From Diploptera punctata (taxonomy: Eukaryota; Arthropoda; Insecta; Blattodea; Blaberidae): DNA of 64,000 bases. The stretch's first letter is position 1. Every line of letters begins with the position of its first letter. The stretch spans positions 718,501-782,500 of the forward strand of contig JASPKZ010010276.1 of NCBI GenBank assembly GCA_030220185.1. The letters are read 5' to 3'. Under the pieces are notes generated by a model, which was not told where the DNA came from, searched no databases, and saw only the letters and a program-made list of their open reading frames with translations. Of the stretch, positions 19,811-30,857 are shown piece by piece. The translations under genes were made by a program, and so were the position numbers.

Positions 19811-20628
19811 TGGGTTAAGAGGGAGAAGTTATATAGTATCCTGTTGGAGTTCGGAATTCTCAAATACTCGTAATCCCCTTTCCTCCCTTAAACTATGAGT
19901 CCATGTTTCGCAACCATATAATATAACTGGTAGAATAATAGTTTATATATATATATATACAGTTTAACGTTTTTTGAAAGGAGTTGGGATGCCAAGAGTC
20001 CCTGTGATGCATAATAGCACACATTTCTTTATACATCTCATTCCTATTTGTGATTATTGTTCCTAGGTATTTGAATTCAGCCACTTCCTCAAAATTTCCC
20101 TCATTTATCAATTCGAGAAAGTTTTACTTTTTGAAAATTCCGAATTATAACTTGATACTATAGAATGTCACCTTCTGGTCGCATCGTATGCCTTTTTTGT
20201 GTCATTTAGACACATTCGTAGAAGTCTAACTTTTTAGGAATTTTTTAGAGTAAAGTTCTTAGGAAAATGTTTGGGCTAAAGAGATATAAACAGACAGGTG
20301 AATGGAGAAGACTACATAACAGTGAACTACGTGGTCTTTATAGGAAACCTGATATAATAAGAACAGTTAAGTCTCGTAGATTGCGATGGGCAGGACATGT
20401 GGAACGAATGGGGAATGAAAGACGTGCATGGAAGCGTCTTGTAGGAAAACCCGAGGGAAAACGCCCAGTTGGTAGACCATGAATGTAATGAGAGAATAAC
20501 ATTAAATATGATTTGAGGGAAGTAGATTATACAGGGAATGATTGGAAAACATTGGCTCAGGATAGGGATGTATGGAGAGATTATGTCCGTGCAGCCATGA
20601 ACCTACGGGTTCGATAGTGTCATAGTTA
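19811..20628. mobile_element. Rearranged LINE A pieces in both orientations
   Basis: Plus piece 19811-19857; minus piece 19857-20106 (ends with AATTTTGAGGAAGTGGCTGAATTC); short minus pieces at 20130-20245; then a plus 3' end 20246-20628 encoding RRLRWAGHVERMGNERRAWK and GKRPVGRP. The order and strand switches resemble 5' inversion during reverse transcription plus later rearrangement. Confidence 0.75.
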
Positions 20629-20637
20629 TGAGATTAT

Positions 20638-21325
20638 GGTTGGAAAATATTAGCTCAGGATATAGCTTATTACGACGCGAGGTTGGGAAGTGGTTTTTAC
20701 AGAAGCGAGGATAAGATTAAAAACTGAGCGATAGCGAGGTTTTTAATATCCGAGATTCTGTAAAACATTCACAAACGTGGGTTGTACATTATTTATGCGC
20801 GATATGTTTTCAAAATAATAAATAATAGTAAAATAATATCTTTGTTGTAAATACTTTCGTTCATTATAAACAACTGACTAACGTTAACAGTGTGGCCAAT
20901 GTTTATTAGTTGAATTTTCAGCAGGCCGTGACTCCAATGAATCATAAAATGGCGGTAAGTATTAATTTATTGTTTTATATTGTTTCAAATAAAGTTCAGT
21001 TCGTTTAAAATGCAGTAATTTGTTTTGTATAATGTATATTAATAGTACCTTTTGGATATATTTTTATATATATATTGTACTTAGTATGCATAAAGGGCAG
21101 TGGTTTTACTTCCCGCACCAGGTTGGTAATATGTGACATTACAGTATAGTTATTAAGTTGGCAAACTCCGAAATTTAGGAAGTTGAACTTTCAATCATGT
21201 CGCCATTGCTGTAAGTACGACAGAACGCACTATCACGTAAAAAAATATATTACGAGAGAGCTTATGTACTCGCGGTCATGAACTTCTGGATTTGATAATG
21301 TCGGTAAGGTAGTTAATTAGTTTGT
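20638..21325 (+). mobile_element. Second LINE A 3' end, split by repeat D
   Basis: GATTATGGTTGGAAAATATTAGCTCAGGATA (20638-20662) continues after the insert as GAGAGCTTATGTACTCGCGG and a TTAGTTTGTTAA-type tail. These are neighbouring segments in the family consensus. Confidence 0.65.
20665..21249 (+). repeat. Repeat D, copy 1 (truncated)
   Basis: Shared with 28733-29478 (minus) and 34434-36352 (plus, interrupted). It has a GCGAGGTTGGGAAGTGG start and an internal stem built on GTTTTTACAGAA...ATTCTGTAAAAC. No protein. It lacks the distal GAAGATCTGCGGAC end present in the other copies. Confidence 0.7.
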
Positions 21326-22076
21326 TAATTAACAAGGTAATACAAATATTATAAAGATGTACCTATATTACATAATATTTATAATTGTCTGTGATATTTA
21401 AAATATGCAGTACATGTAGGGTGGAGGTTGCCTGCATCCAGTTAAAGGAGAGATACGCATTTGAAAAATTATTCAATATTCTGAAGAAGAACTTCCGCAT
21501 TTTCCGCCAACTAAAACGCATGAATGTAACCTCTTTATTAAACTTCCTGCATAAAACTGACTTCCTTACTTATTCGTTATGAATTTTAAAATCTTGGAAA
21601 ATTGGCAATTTTCAAGAAGACCTAAAAGCAAGTATATGTAACTTTTCATCCGGCGATTCTAACCAAGTTCATTTGAATATTTTGCAGAGCAGGACATTTT
21701 TTATGCCTGACTTACTCACTATAGATGAATACGTGTTACTAGACATTTGTTCAAAGTTCACGGATGAAACTCATTACACATTATTTGAACATTTTTATAA
21801 CTGAAAATCACAGTAGATACAAAACTACAACATTTAGGTTCTATATTGAAGTAAATCACAAGTTATTGAGAATAGGACAGGTTATCCAAACATATACATT
21901 TTCTTGCTCAATTTTTAAAAATGATCTTCAGTATTATAGAAAATATTAAAGAGATTGATTATATTTTGCATTTCCATTGTTCTAAAGACACAGAGGGAAG
22001 AAAAAACCTCATAAACTATCAGATCAACAAGACATTTTCCATTAAAAATCGTGCAATTCTTTTAACTACAGAAGTC
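21326..22076. other. No gene supported
   Basis: Frames of 60-65 codons (21385-21582, 21764-21949) show no motif and no signs of exon structure. No repeat match noticed. Confidence 0.45.
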
Positions 22077-22690
22077 CCGCGCCGTAACCGAGTGGTTTAG
22101 ACAAGATGCCTTGGCGGAGAGCTACGGGACTTGCGCTGGTTCGAGTCTCCCTGGTAGAATAAATTTTTACGTGGAATTTCGACCAGTACGGGATCGTGAG
22201 GAATTTGGGTAGCTACAATAAGTAGCGACTCCAGGTTGAGAAAACCAGCTATATCGGCTGAGAACCCGACATGCTGTTTACATGTAAGTAAAGTAAAGTG
22301 ATCCCACAACAGGCCTCATGAGGCCCTTGGGGTAGTAGGAGGTTAAGGCTCCCACTTTTTCTAGACAATCGGCACTTTATGCCAGCCGGGTTGTCAGCCC
22401 TGTGTGATGGCCGTCTTTACCCCAGAACAAGCGTCTGGTACTCATTTCAGTTAGAGGCTGAGTCGACCCCAGGGCCATGGTGCCGCCAGAAGGTTTGGGT
22501 CAGTTTAAAAATCCTGACCCCAACGGGACTTGAACCCTCGACCCTCCAGCTTGTATCTCAGTGCCTTAACCACTACGCTACGGCGTGCCCCGCTGTTTAC
22601 ATGTGTACCCCTAAACTAGCTGCATGTTCGTCTATGTCTGTGATTAACACATGTGGTTGTGAGGCCAGCATAGGCCTTTCGCGCTATGGA
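22077..22690 (+). mobile_element. SINE1, split by SINE2
   Basis: Head GCCGTAACCGAGTGGTTTAG and B box GCTGGTTCGAGTCTC, body to 22285, then resumed at 22605 with ATGTGGTTGTGAGGCCAGC and a short end. The interruption is the minus-strand SINE2. Confidence 0.85.
22286..22591 (-). mobile_element. SINE2 inserted in SINE1
   Basis: Complete on minus, from the A box (GCGTAGTGGTTAAGGCACTGAG) to the GTTGTGGGATCACTTTACTTTAC end. A perfect 13-base target duplication GCTGTTTACATGT lies at 22273-22285 and 22592-22604. Confidence 0.92.
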
Positions 22691-22904
22691 GTTTTAACTA
22701 CAGAAATTCTCTACTCTTCACAGAGATAAAGAAATAATTGTTTCCGCAAAGAGATTTTATATCCATAAACTATTATTTAAAAAGGAGGTATAAAGAGCGA
22801 TAATATATATTTTTATTTATGTAAAATTTAATCACTCATCTCATATTTTTATAAGAGTGATAATTACTTAGGTTGTAACTTTAATAGTGACAACTATTTA
22901 TTTA

Positions 22905-23550
22905 TTACTAATAAACAAGTGACAGATCTGTGAAACTTCTACAATCCTTCAACGTAGTGCCCAGCGTTGTCTACAACTCGTTGTCAGCGATGTGGAAGTC
23001 GTAGTATCCCGTAGCAGCTCCTGTTCTGTTGATGTTTCTGTCTGACCGCCTTAATGCCAGCAGAATCTCGGAAACAGTCTGGAATCGAATGTTACGAAGT
23101 GGTTCCTTCATCTTAGGGACCAAATCATAATCACAGGGGCTTAATTCCAGTAAATGTGGTAGATGGAAAAGCACTTCCCACTCCCAGCGATGGTACAGAT
23201 CAGCTACAGGGTGTGCCGTGTATTCGAGCAGTTCTTTATAGTACGTGATGACGTCTCCCCATATGTTTCCACAAGACCTTCGTGACATTGTCTTTCTGTA
23301 TGGTCATGACACATTGAATTTTCAACCTAGATAGCTATTCCTGCATTGTAAACATGGCGAAACACAACAGCTTATAGCGGCAACTCAGAGGAGACTAACT
23401 TTCTCTCTCCAAAGCACATTCGCTTCAGGACGTACGGACGAGTCCATTACTGTAAGATAGGTCAGACATATATTAACATGTGACAGAAGTTACAACAATT
23501 AACTCCATCTGGTTTCGCTTTTACAGCAGTGTTACCACTATTTTTGTTAC
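22905..23550 (-). pseudogene. Mariner-like transposase remnant
   Basis: A minus-strand frame (22971-23288) gives HPVADLYHRWEWEVL, then LSPCDYDLVPKMKEPLRNIRF and INRTGAATG, and in other frames continues to the RW...VVDNAGH end. LSPCDYDL with the third catalytic Asp is typical of mariner. The upstream catalytic region is not recognisable and no inverted termini were found. Confidence 0.78.
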
Positions 23551-23557
23551 ACCCACG

Positions 23558-24432
23558 TATTAAAAATTAATCAAGGGGTCAGACAAGGATGACCGCTATC
23601 TCCTGCACTTTATATATATATATATATATATAGACGAGGTCATTGTACGAAGGCAATCGAGTTTAACCACAGATTTTAAAGTTGGCAATACAATTCTAAA
23701 TACCATATTGTTTGCTGAAGATTAGACAATCTTTAGCTCTTGAGAAAGTAATTTACAATTAGCAACGTATAAATTAGATGAAATAGCAAATAAATTCAAT
23801 ATGACAATCTCTGAAAGTAGTGGCATTCAATGCAAAGACCATATGAGGTGCAAAGTCAGCATTAATAACAGTATAATACAACAGGTGAACAATTTCAATT
23901 ATTTGGGTGCAATGTATCATACTGCAATAAGGAAGATATTAATATTAAATTAAATAAATGTTATAGAATGTGTGGCACTATAAAACGGACACTGAAAAAT
24001 AAAACTTTGAGGAGTAGGCCTACACAATTTAAATTTTACAAAATTATGGCGATGCTTGTTTTAACATATGCAAGTGAGAATTGAACTCTTAACCGTTCAG
24101 ATAGGGGAAAAATGGAAACTGCAGAAATGAAATTCTTACATTCAGTAGTAGGTGTGACAATTTCGGACAGAAAAAGAAATGAATATATTAGAAAAGACTT
24201 AACTATTTTTAATTTTACAAATAGAATTGACAGTATGAGAAACGACTGGTATGAACATGTTCAAAGAATGCCTACAGATAGAATCACTCAGCTGTTATTA
24301 AAGTACAAATCAATAGGACGTAGAAGTGTCGGACGACCATTTACTAGATGGGAAGATTCACTAAACCCCACTTGATGTGAAAACAGGTCACAAAGCCTAA
24401 TTTCATGAGATAACAGAAGAAGAAACCTAGTC
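23558..24432 (+). mobile_element. LINE B copy 2 (decayed)
   Basis: Begins at motif B (LKINQGVRQG then a stop, LSPAL), contains a (TA)n expansion at 23608-23631, a FAED-like motif C followed by a stop, and a C-terminus NDWYEHVQRMPTDRI ... RRSVGRPFTRWEDS. It ends in a GAA run. The frame 24112-24375 is the longest intact part. Confidence 0.8.
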
Positions 24433-24726
24433 ATCATCACTGTAATATTAATAAATCACAAGTAGATATTAATATCATGAAATTTGAAGAACGTCTAGTG
24501 AAACTTTAAATACGTTATATAGAACATTAATATTCCTATATCTGAATAATAGCACAATGTACAGCTTATTACAAATGTAAATAACTATGTGTTCGTGCGC
24601 GCTTGCGCACCCAATGACACCACTGACATTTTGTCCATCGGGTCCGTGCTAGATGGATAAATTACCATAATGTGATTTATACACCATTTCAGCAGATCAT
24701 TTTGCGTAGATAGTGTGTTCTTATGT

Positions 24727-25030
24727 CGGCCGATGTGGGCTGGTGATTATGTTCCCTGTCTCTGGTCCCGAGGGTCGCGGGTCCAAACCCGGCCGGCGTT
24801 GATGGATGTTTTAAGGATGGAAAAATCCAAGGAGCAAGTCCTCTGTGAAGGATTTTAAAACTTGGGTCCCGAGTCTTAATATGTTCAAGCTCGTATAAGA
24901 TCCTTAAGTCTAAATAAAGAGGGAATTAAGCAAAATTTACCGACCTTCATTATAGTAATACCTTAGTTGCCTACTAGATGTCTCTTTGGGTCGGTATGTT
25001 GATCGCATATTGGTTTAACGTGGCCTTAAG
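24727..25030 (+). mobile_element. SINE4 copy
   Basis: GGTCCCGAGGGTCGCGGGTCC (B box region), GGATGGAAAAATCCAAGGAG, AAATTTACCGACCTTCATT and the TAGATGTCTCTTTGGGTCGG tail. The A box is weak (GGGCTGGTGATTATG). Confidence 0.8.
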
Positions 25031-25464
25031 TTTAAATTCTTGGAAACTTTCAGTAACTTAAATTTCAGAAGGATTGGATTAACATATGTTGCTAGCTTCA
25101 AACACTCTACGATATCTATGAAAAATACGAATTGGCATTCTTAGCAGTAGATTCGAGGATTATAGCGCAGATATTTGATACCTTAATTTAAAAAACAGAG
25201 CTAAAAACGAACAGATTACTATTATAGAATGTAATTAGCGGGCTGAGAAATATAATATTGGTCAGAATTAATTACGATAAATACTGAAAACATTAATAAG
25301 AAATAAGCCTAATAATTCAATAAATATTATGGGTTGTGCGAAGATAGTATTGAATTAGCTTAGAACAGAATCTTGATTTATATCTGCCAGCTCCGCTGGC
25401 TCAATTACTATCGGTGTCGTTCCGAATTCCAACATGTTAGAGGATCTCGAACTTAAGGAAATTA
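25031..25464. other. No gene seen
   Basis: AT-rich and without recognised repeats or frames. Confidence 0.5.
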
Positions 25465-26032
25465 CACTGAGCAACAAGAAAGGAAATGTTCGTCTCAGAA
25501 AGAAAAATATGTGATTCTAATAGTATTTTTTCTCCTGAATTCAAATATGATATTGGTTTTTCTCTATCACGCAAGGTTTCCGAGAGACAAGTTTTAATAA
25601 TTTCAAACACTTTAATATTTTCTACATTCGTAACTATACAATATTCGAACATTCGGACTCGCATAGAAACTAAGAAATGGCGATTTTCTGCTATATTTCG
25701 CCTGTGGAGCATCCCTCTTGATGGTCCAACAATAATCGGCCAGCATATTAGGATTCGATTTTCCTTGATATTTCTTTTCTCTAGCTGAAATCTCCTGATG
25801 AAAGTGTTCCCCGTGCTCGTCGCTCAATGGACAAATGGACGAAAAAAGACTATTAAAAAAATTATTATTTAAATGCATTAATTGAAATTGAAATGAAAGA
25901 ACTGTGGGTGATGGAGAAATTCAGAATTCATATTTTTAAAAACACGATAAAAATCTGCATTAAGTACAACTGTTGGTATACTCATTGGACAAAAATCATG
26001 TTGGCCAGTGTTATCGAAATGTATAAGGTAAT
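25465..26032 (-). pseudogene. Relative of the 57.5-kb transposon, 3' fragment 1
   Basis: Minus strand encodes LSDEHGEHFHQEISAREKKY, then MLADYCWTIKRDAP, matching the GERFHQELSTMEERY ... MMADYCWSIHRECP end of the protein at 57754-59449. The element end CACTGAGCAACA at 25465 corresponds to its CACTGGGGAACA terminus. Upstream of the SDEHG box the match stops abruptly. It is almost the same as 43437-44012. Confidence 0.75.
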
Positions 26033-26402
26033 GGAAGCTAACAACACGAACCAATGTAGTGTATGGTAAAACACCCATGATTTAGAGGTAATAGTCTGAA
26101 AGTTAATTGATGATATAACATGTTCCAATAATCACGTAAGTAGTATTGAAATTGAGTGTGTAGGACTCGTGTCAATATGGATTCTGCTCACCTACTCCAC
26201 TGTGCTGCATTAATAACTGCTACACTTCATTAACGCTATTGGGAGGCAAGAGGAAAATATATATATATATCTCACTGCAATCCCTAACCCACTTGTTAAG
26301 ATTATTTTTATTTATATTTTTATAGTGTTTATGATTACTAGGGTCCGGATTTGTATGTAATTACATATATTTTCCTCTGTGTACTTAAAATGTTATCGAA
26401 TT
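26033..26402. other. No gene seen
   Basis: Contains a short (TA)n run at about 26257-26270. Otherwise unassigned. Confidence 0.5.
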
Positions 26403-26990
26403 AGGCTACTTCTTCTTCTTCCAGCTCTACAGCCCTTTATGATCCCTGGCTGCTGTCAAGACACTCCTACACGCATCCTGTCCAACGCCCTATTTCTTCA
26501 TCCCCGGACCCCGAGCGTTCGGAGGTTCTACTCTATTCCATCTACCCATCTCAGCTTCGGTCTTCCTCTTCTTCTCCCTCCATCTGGTCTCACTAGTGTA
26601 AGCTTTCTAGTAGTATTCTCCTCCTCCACTCTCATTACATGACCCATCCATCTCAGTTTGCCAATTTTAATAACATTGACAATATGAGGGTCTGAATACA
26701 AATTGTAGACATCATCGTTATATCTTATCCCCCATACTCTACGATCATTTATGGGTCCCAGGATCTTCCTCAGGATGTTCCTTTCAAAGATGCTCAGTCT
26801 TTCTCCATTCTCTCTGCTAAGTGTCCAGCATTGACTGCCATAAGTAGCAACTGGTCTCAGTATGGTTTTGCAGATTTTCAGTTTTGTATTCAGACTTGGA
26901 ACGTGTAATTTGAATTAGTCCTTAAGTTCATAATAGCATCTGTTGGAATGGAGAATCCTGCTCCTTATGTCCTTATTAATATTATTGCCA
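26403..26990 (-). mobile_element. LINE family H 3' portion with GAA tail
   Basis: Mixed minus-strand frames give ATYGSQCWTLSRENGERL, FERNILRKILGPIND, KLRWMGHVMRVEEEN and GGRRRGRPKLRWVDGIE, the post-reverse-transcriptase region of an RTE-like LINE. A GAA run sits at 26409-26420. It is related to but distinct from LINE A. Confidence 0.78.
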
Positions 26991-27657
26991 TGAGTGATTA
27001 TAGTGCCCGAATTAGGCAATTAGGAACATTATATTTCATATTAATATTGCATATTTTAACATAACTACATATTTTAAACATAATTACATATTTTTACATA
27101 TTATGTTAAATACTTAAACGTCCATCTGCTTAAGTATTTACCGATTATGTTCGGTGTTCTCGAGAGATTGTTTTCGCAATGTAGAAAAAAAAACATTTTC
27201 TGCCTATCGACAAAACTATCTCCCGAAAATATTGAGAAATATATAGTGACTTATTGTGTTTTGTGTCTCGATATACTTTAGGAATGTATCTAAACTAATG
27301 GGACATACCGTATTTATATATGCAATTTGTGTAAAGTTATTCTATTCGCCTTTTTAGTTGAATAAAAACATTTTAAGAACTCGTAACCGCTTGAGAATAT
27401 GACATGAAATTTATGTTTCCACCGTTAGTATGAATACAAAAATTAACCCTTAAACTGGCAATGTTTCCTACAAGATACAACTATTGGTTTTATTTATTTA
27501 ATATATTAAATAAAATAGAAGAAAATAAACGAATAGAAATAACTTAAATATGTGCCGAATTACACGATATACCTAATAATAAGAGTTATGGTTGATTTTG
27601 TTTTCACTACGGTCCGCCACCTTCAAATAACTGATACGATTTTTTTTTTTTTTGCAA
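26991..27657. other. No gene seen; poly-T before SINE3
   Basis: Strongly AT-rich with short CATATTT repeats at 27040-27110 and a T run at 27641-27653 beside the SINE. Confidence 0.5.
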
Positions 27658-28018
27658 ATACCCCAGGTTGTCTTTCGACATTCCTGGTGTTCTCTTCTGG
27701 CATGGCGTTCTTGTAACCCACTTCTGAGATTGGGGCGCCTGGAAGGCGGGGTTACTTTGCCCCGATGATATGATGGGTGATAATAGTGGTGCGCCAGGAG
27801 AGTCCCTAATCCTAAGCTTATTCTGGGATGAATATGAATGATGATGATTGCGATGGCCATATGATTTCGGGGACCGTTTGGGCCTTAAAGTTTTCCTGAC
27901 ATATGTCTTACAGGTGAGGAAAAACCCCGATAAAAACCTCACCCACAAAAAATGTCCCGACCGGGGATCGAACCCGGGCCCTCTGCGTGACAAGGCAGCG
28001 CGCTACCTCGAGACTACA
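27658..28018 (-). mobile_element. SINE3, tail type 2
   Basis: Minus-strand copy very close to 18489-18846, with head CTCGAGGTAGCGCGCTGCC, B box GGGTTCGATCCCCGG and the same distal part. The A run at its 3' end is the T run on plus. Confidence 0.87.
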
Positions 28019-28732
28019 TAACTGATACGAGAAATTAGCTACGCAGTTCACTCTGCTAAGGTTTTCGATGGTTTCCCTTAACGCTAAGACAAATGTCGGA
28101 GTGGTTCCATTAGATTCCACCAGTAAATTACAACGTCCCTATTTTTTTTTCTCAAAATTTAAAATTCCGCAAACAGATCAGCTTAACCTGAAAGGAGCCT
28201 TTTCTGGTTTGGCCAGCAGTCCTCCCGATCTTGTCCCTTTGGGGATTGGCGGCGGCTGCGGTCTTCCTCTTGGCGACCCAGGATCTACAACATCAACACA
28301 GACTATCGGATATGACCAAAGTTTCAAGGCTTGATAATGTCCGACCACTGGATCTTTGTATCCTAATCTACGGCTAGTTGCGACTGACGACAGGTTTATC
28401 ACTCAACCATTCACAAATATCAATGGACCGAAGAGGGTATGTAAGTCCCTATAACAGCCGGAAGTGACAGGTCACGGGCCCTGCACATTAATTCCTCTCA
28501 TCTACAAACGGGTTAAACTGAGTGTTCGCTTGGCTGGTCGGGTGGAGACCATGTGTATATAAAGAGTGATTCTGCATTTCCAGTCCCTAAATACAGTCTA
28601 GTCTCTACGCAGTTAATGCAGGATTTAAGCTCATTTTTGAAACTTCAAGCTACATCGGACGTTTTGTGCTGGTATATATTATATATACACTATACATTCA
28701 CACTTTATTTTTTTTGTCATTAGTTGTGTTGT
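28019..28732. other. Unassigned, GC-richer segment
   Basis: Base composition at 28180-28350 is richer in G and C than its surroundings. Opposing frames cover it (plus 28068-28334; minus 28178-28402), but neither has a recognised motif. Further on, a TATATAAAG lies in non-repetitive sequence. It could be part of an unrecognised repeat or a fragment near a gene. Confidence 0.35.
28556..28600 (+). promoter_or_regulatory. Possible TATA-type core promoter
   Basis: TATATAAAG at 28556-28564 is followed at about 25-37 bases by CCAGTCC and ACAGTCTAG, which are Inr-like (YCAKT). It has no confirmed downstream gene. TA-rich sequence is common here, so chance is likely. Confidence 0.2.
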
Positions 28733-29478
28733 CCGCAGATCTTCTATTAAAAAGGTCTCTCTGGTGAGTTCATAAACCAGCCTCCACGAATATTTTTTAA
28801 AAAATTCACAAAATATGTAATAAATATTTAATATAAAGATTACAAAAATACTTTAAAAACGTTCTTGCGCGATAGTGCGTTTTGTCGTACTTGCAGCAAT
28901 GGCGACCATGACTGAAAGTTCAACTTCCTACATGTCAGTGTTGCCAACCTAAATAACTATACTGTAATAAAAGTAACTATACAGTAGTATTACATATTAC
29001 AAACACGCGTGTGGGAAGTAAAACCACTGTCCTCTATGTATACTACATACAATGCAAATACAAACATTATCCAGAAGGTAGAGTTAATATATATTATACG
29101 AAATAAATCACTGCATTTTAAATGAACTGTACTTCATTTGAAACAATATAAAACAATAAATTAATACTTGCCACATTTTTATGACTGATTAGAGTCACGG
29201 CCTCCTGTTGTTTCAACTAATAAACATTGGCCACACTGTTAACGCTAATCAATTGCTTACAATGAACGCAAATATTTCCAAGAAAGATGTTATTATTTTA
29301 CTATTATTTATTATTTTGAAATCACAATCGCGAAAAAAAAATGTTCAACGCACGTTTGTGAAGTGTTTTACAGAATCTCGGAAATTAAAAGGTTACTACC
29401 GCTCGGTTTTTAAACACTTTCCTCGATTCTGTAAAAACCACTTCCCAACCTCGCATCGCAATATACTATATCATAAAT
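28733..29478 (-). repeat. Repeat D, copy 2 (most complete)
   Basis: Runs on minus from GCGAGGTTGGGAAGTGGTTT to GAAGATCTGCGGAC. It holds the GATTCTGTAAAAC inverted pair near its start and blocks GTTTCAAATGAAGTACAGTTC and ACTTCCCACACG. No coding capacity. It may be a non-autonomous DNA element, but I see no clear termini. Confidence 0.72.
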
Positions 29479-30159
29479 ACATCTCTATACACCTTTCCCT
29501 TTACCTAAAACGCCTTATTCCAGACTCCATCGGCCCCTAGTCTTGCCCAATCCCAGGGAATAGGACTGGCATCTCCATATCGGTCAACCTCTATTTTAAC
29601 ATACGTACACACACAACACCATGAACTCTAACTACATGAATCCAAAACTCTGTTGAGAATCGCTCCTTTTATGTTTTCTGTGCCTCTAAAAAAAAAAAAA
29701 AAAAAAAAAAAAGGCCTTAGGAAGCTCTGGAAGACGATTTTGAAACGAGTAGATAAATTTTAAGTAATCATCACATTCATTGAAGATAAACAAGCCACAC
29801 TATTTCAATTCCACGATAGAGACGCCTTCATACTCTCCACATATGATCTGGACATAGCATCCCTTGGACCCAATGTAACCACCTCGTTACCTGAAGAAGC
29901 CACAACGATCCCATGACTTCCCTGGTATCAATCTTGAGACCGCGAATAACACACAAACACTCACATCTGCCACATATGCAGGGAAAATCGCAAATACACC
30001 AGCATCTCCTCCCACAGATCTCGCTATACAAGTTTTATAAATTCAAATGGAGGAGTATGTAAACAAAAAACTTGAACAACTTGAAACAAAGTTAATTCAA
30101 TATGTGGCAGCAGTTGTCAAGTCCACAACTTATACAATACTTTGTCCACCTCATCACCC
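29479..30159. other. No gene supported; poly-A run
   Basis: An A run of about 24 bases at 29689-29712 suggests an old retroposed end, but the sequence before it was not identified. Frames further on have no recognised domain. Confidence 0.4.
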
Positions 30160-30455
30160 CTTTATATTTCTACTCGCATTCATTCGCTATACTCCCACCA
30201 TAGAGAGAAAATGTAACTCTAGCTATTCCTCTACATCGAACATCTCACTATTCCTCATCCTTCCTTGTTTCAGCCACCCGACTCTGGAATTCCCTCCCCT
30301 CGTACATCAAGGACTGCCCGACTCAAAAACAGTTTAAAAAGAAACTCACTTCATATTTCCTTAGACAATATAATATATAACCCAGTTCCATGTACACTTA
30401 TTGTTTCTTTATATTTTAAACGTTCTTTACCAAGATATTTACTTAATCTAATTAT
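30160..30455 (+). mobile_element. LINE C C-terminal end
   Basis: TRLWNSLPSYIKDCPTQKQF, then KKKLTSYFLRQ, the WNSLP...F...L pattern ending many CR1/L2/Jockey-type reverse transcriptase proteins. An ATT array follows as tail. Related copies lie at 60690-61195 (plus) and 57296-60240 (minus). Confidence 0.7.
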
Positions 30456-30576
30456 AGGTTATTATTATTATTATTATTATTATTAGCATTATCATTATTA
30501 TTATTTTATTATTATTATTATTATTATTATTACTGCTATTTTTCTTTCTTACCCTTGTCAACTTTATATTGTGTAG

Positions 30577-30606
<30 letters not shown>
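30456..30606. repeat. (ATT)n and (TA)n runs
   Basis: ATT repeats at 30456-30535 form the LINE C tail; a TA run follows at 30577-30605 before the LINE A tail. Confidence 0.85.
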
Positions 30607-30608
<2 letters not shown>

Positions 30609-30857
30609 GTCTCATTAATCATAATTCTTATACTTACTTACTTACTTACTCACTGGCACTATCGAACCCGTAGGTTCATGGCCGCACGGACATAAGCTCT
30701 CCATACATCCCTATCCTGAGCTAATGCTTTCCAATCATTCCCTGTATAATCTACTTCCCTCAAATCATAGTTAATGTTGTTCTCCCACCTCATTCTTGGT
30801 CTACCAACTGGGCGTTTTCCTTCTGGCTTTCCTACAAGAAGTTTCCATGCACGTCTT

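Noticed and set aside
22379..22729. 116-codon plus-strand frame as a gene
   Set aside because: It is the antisense of SINE2 continuing into SINE1.
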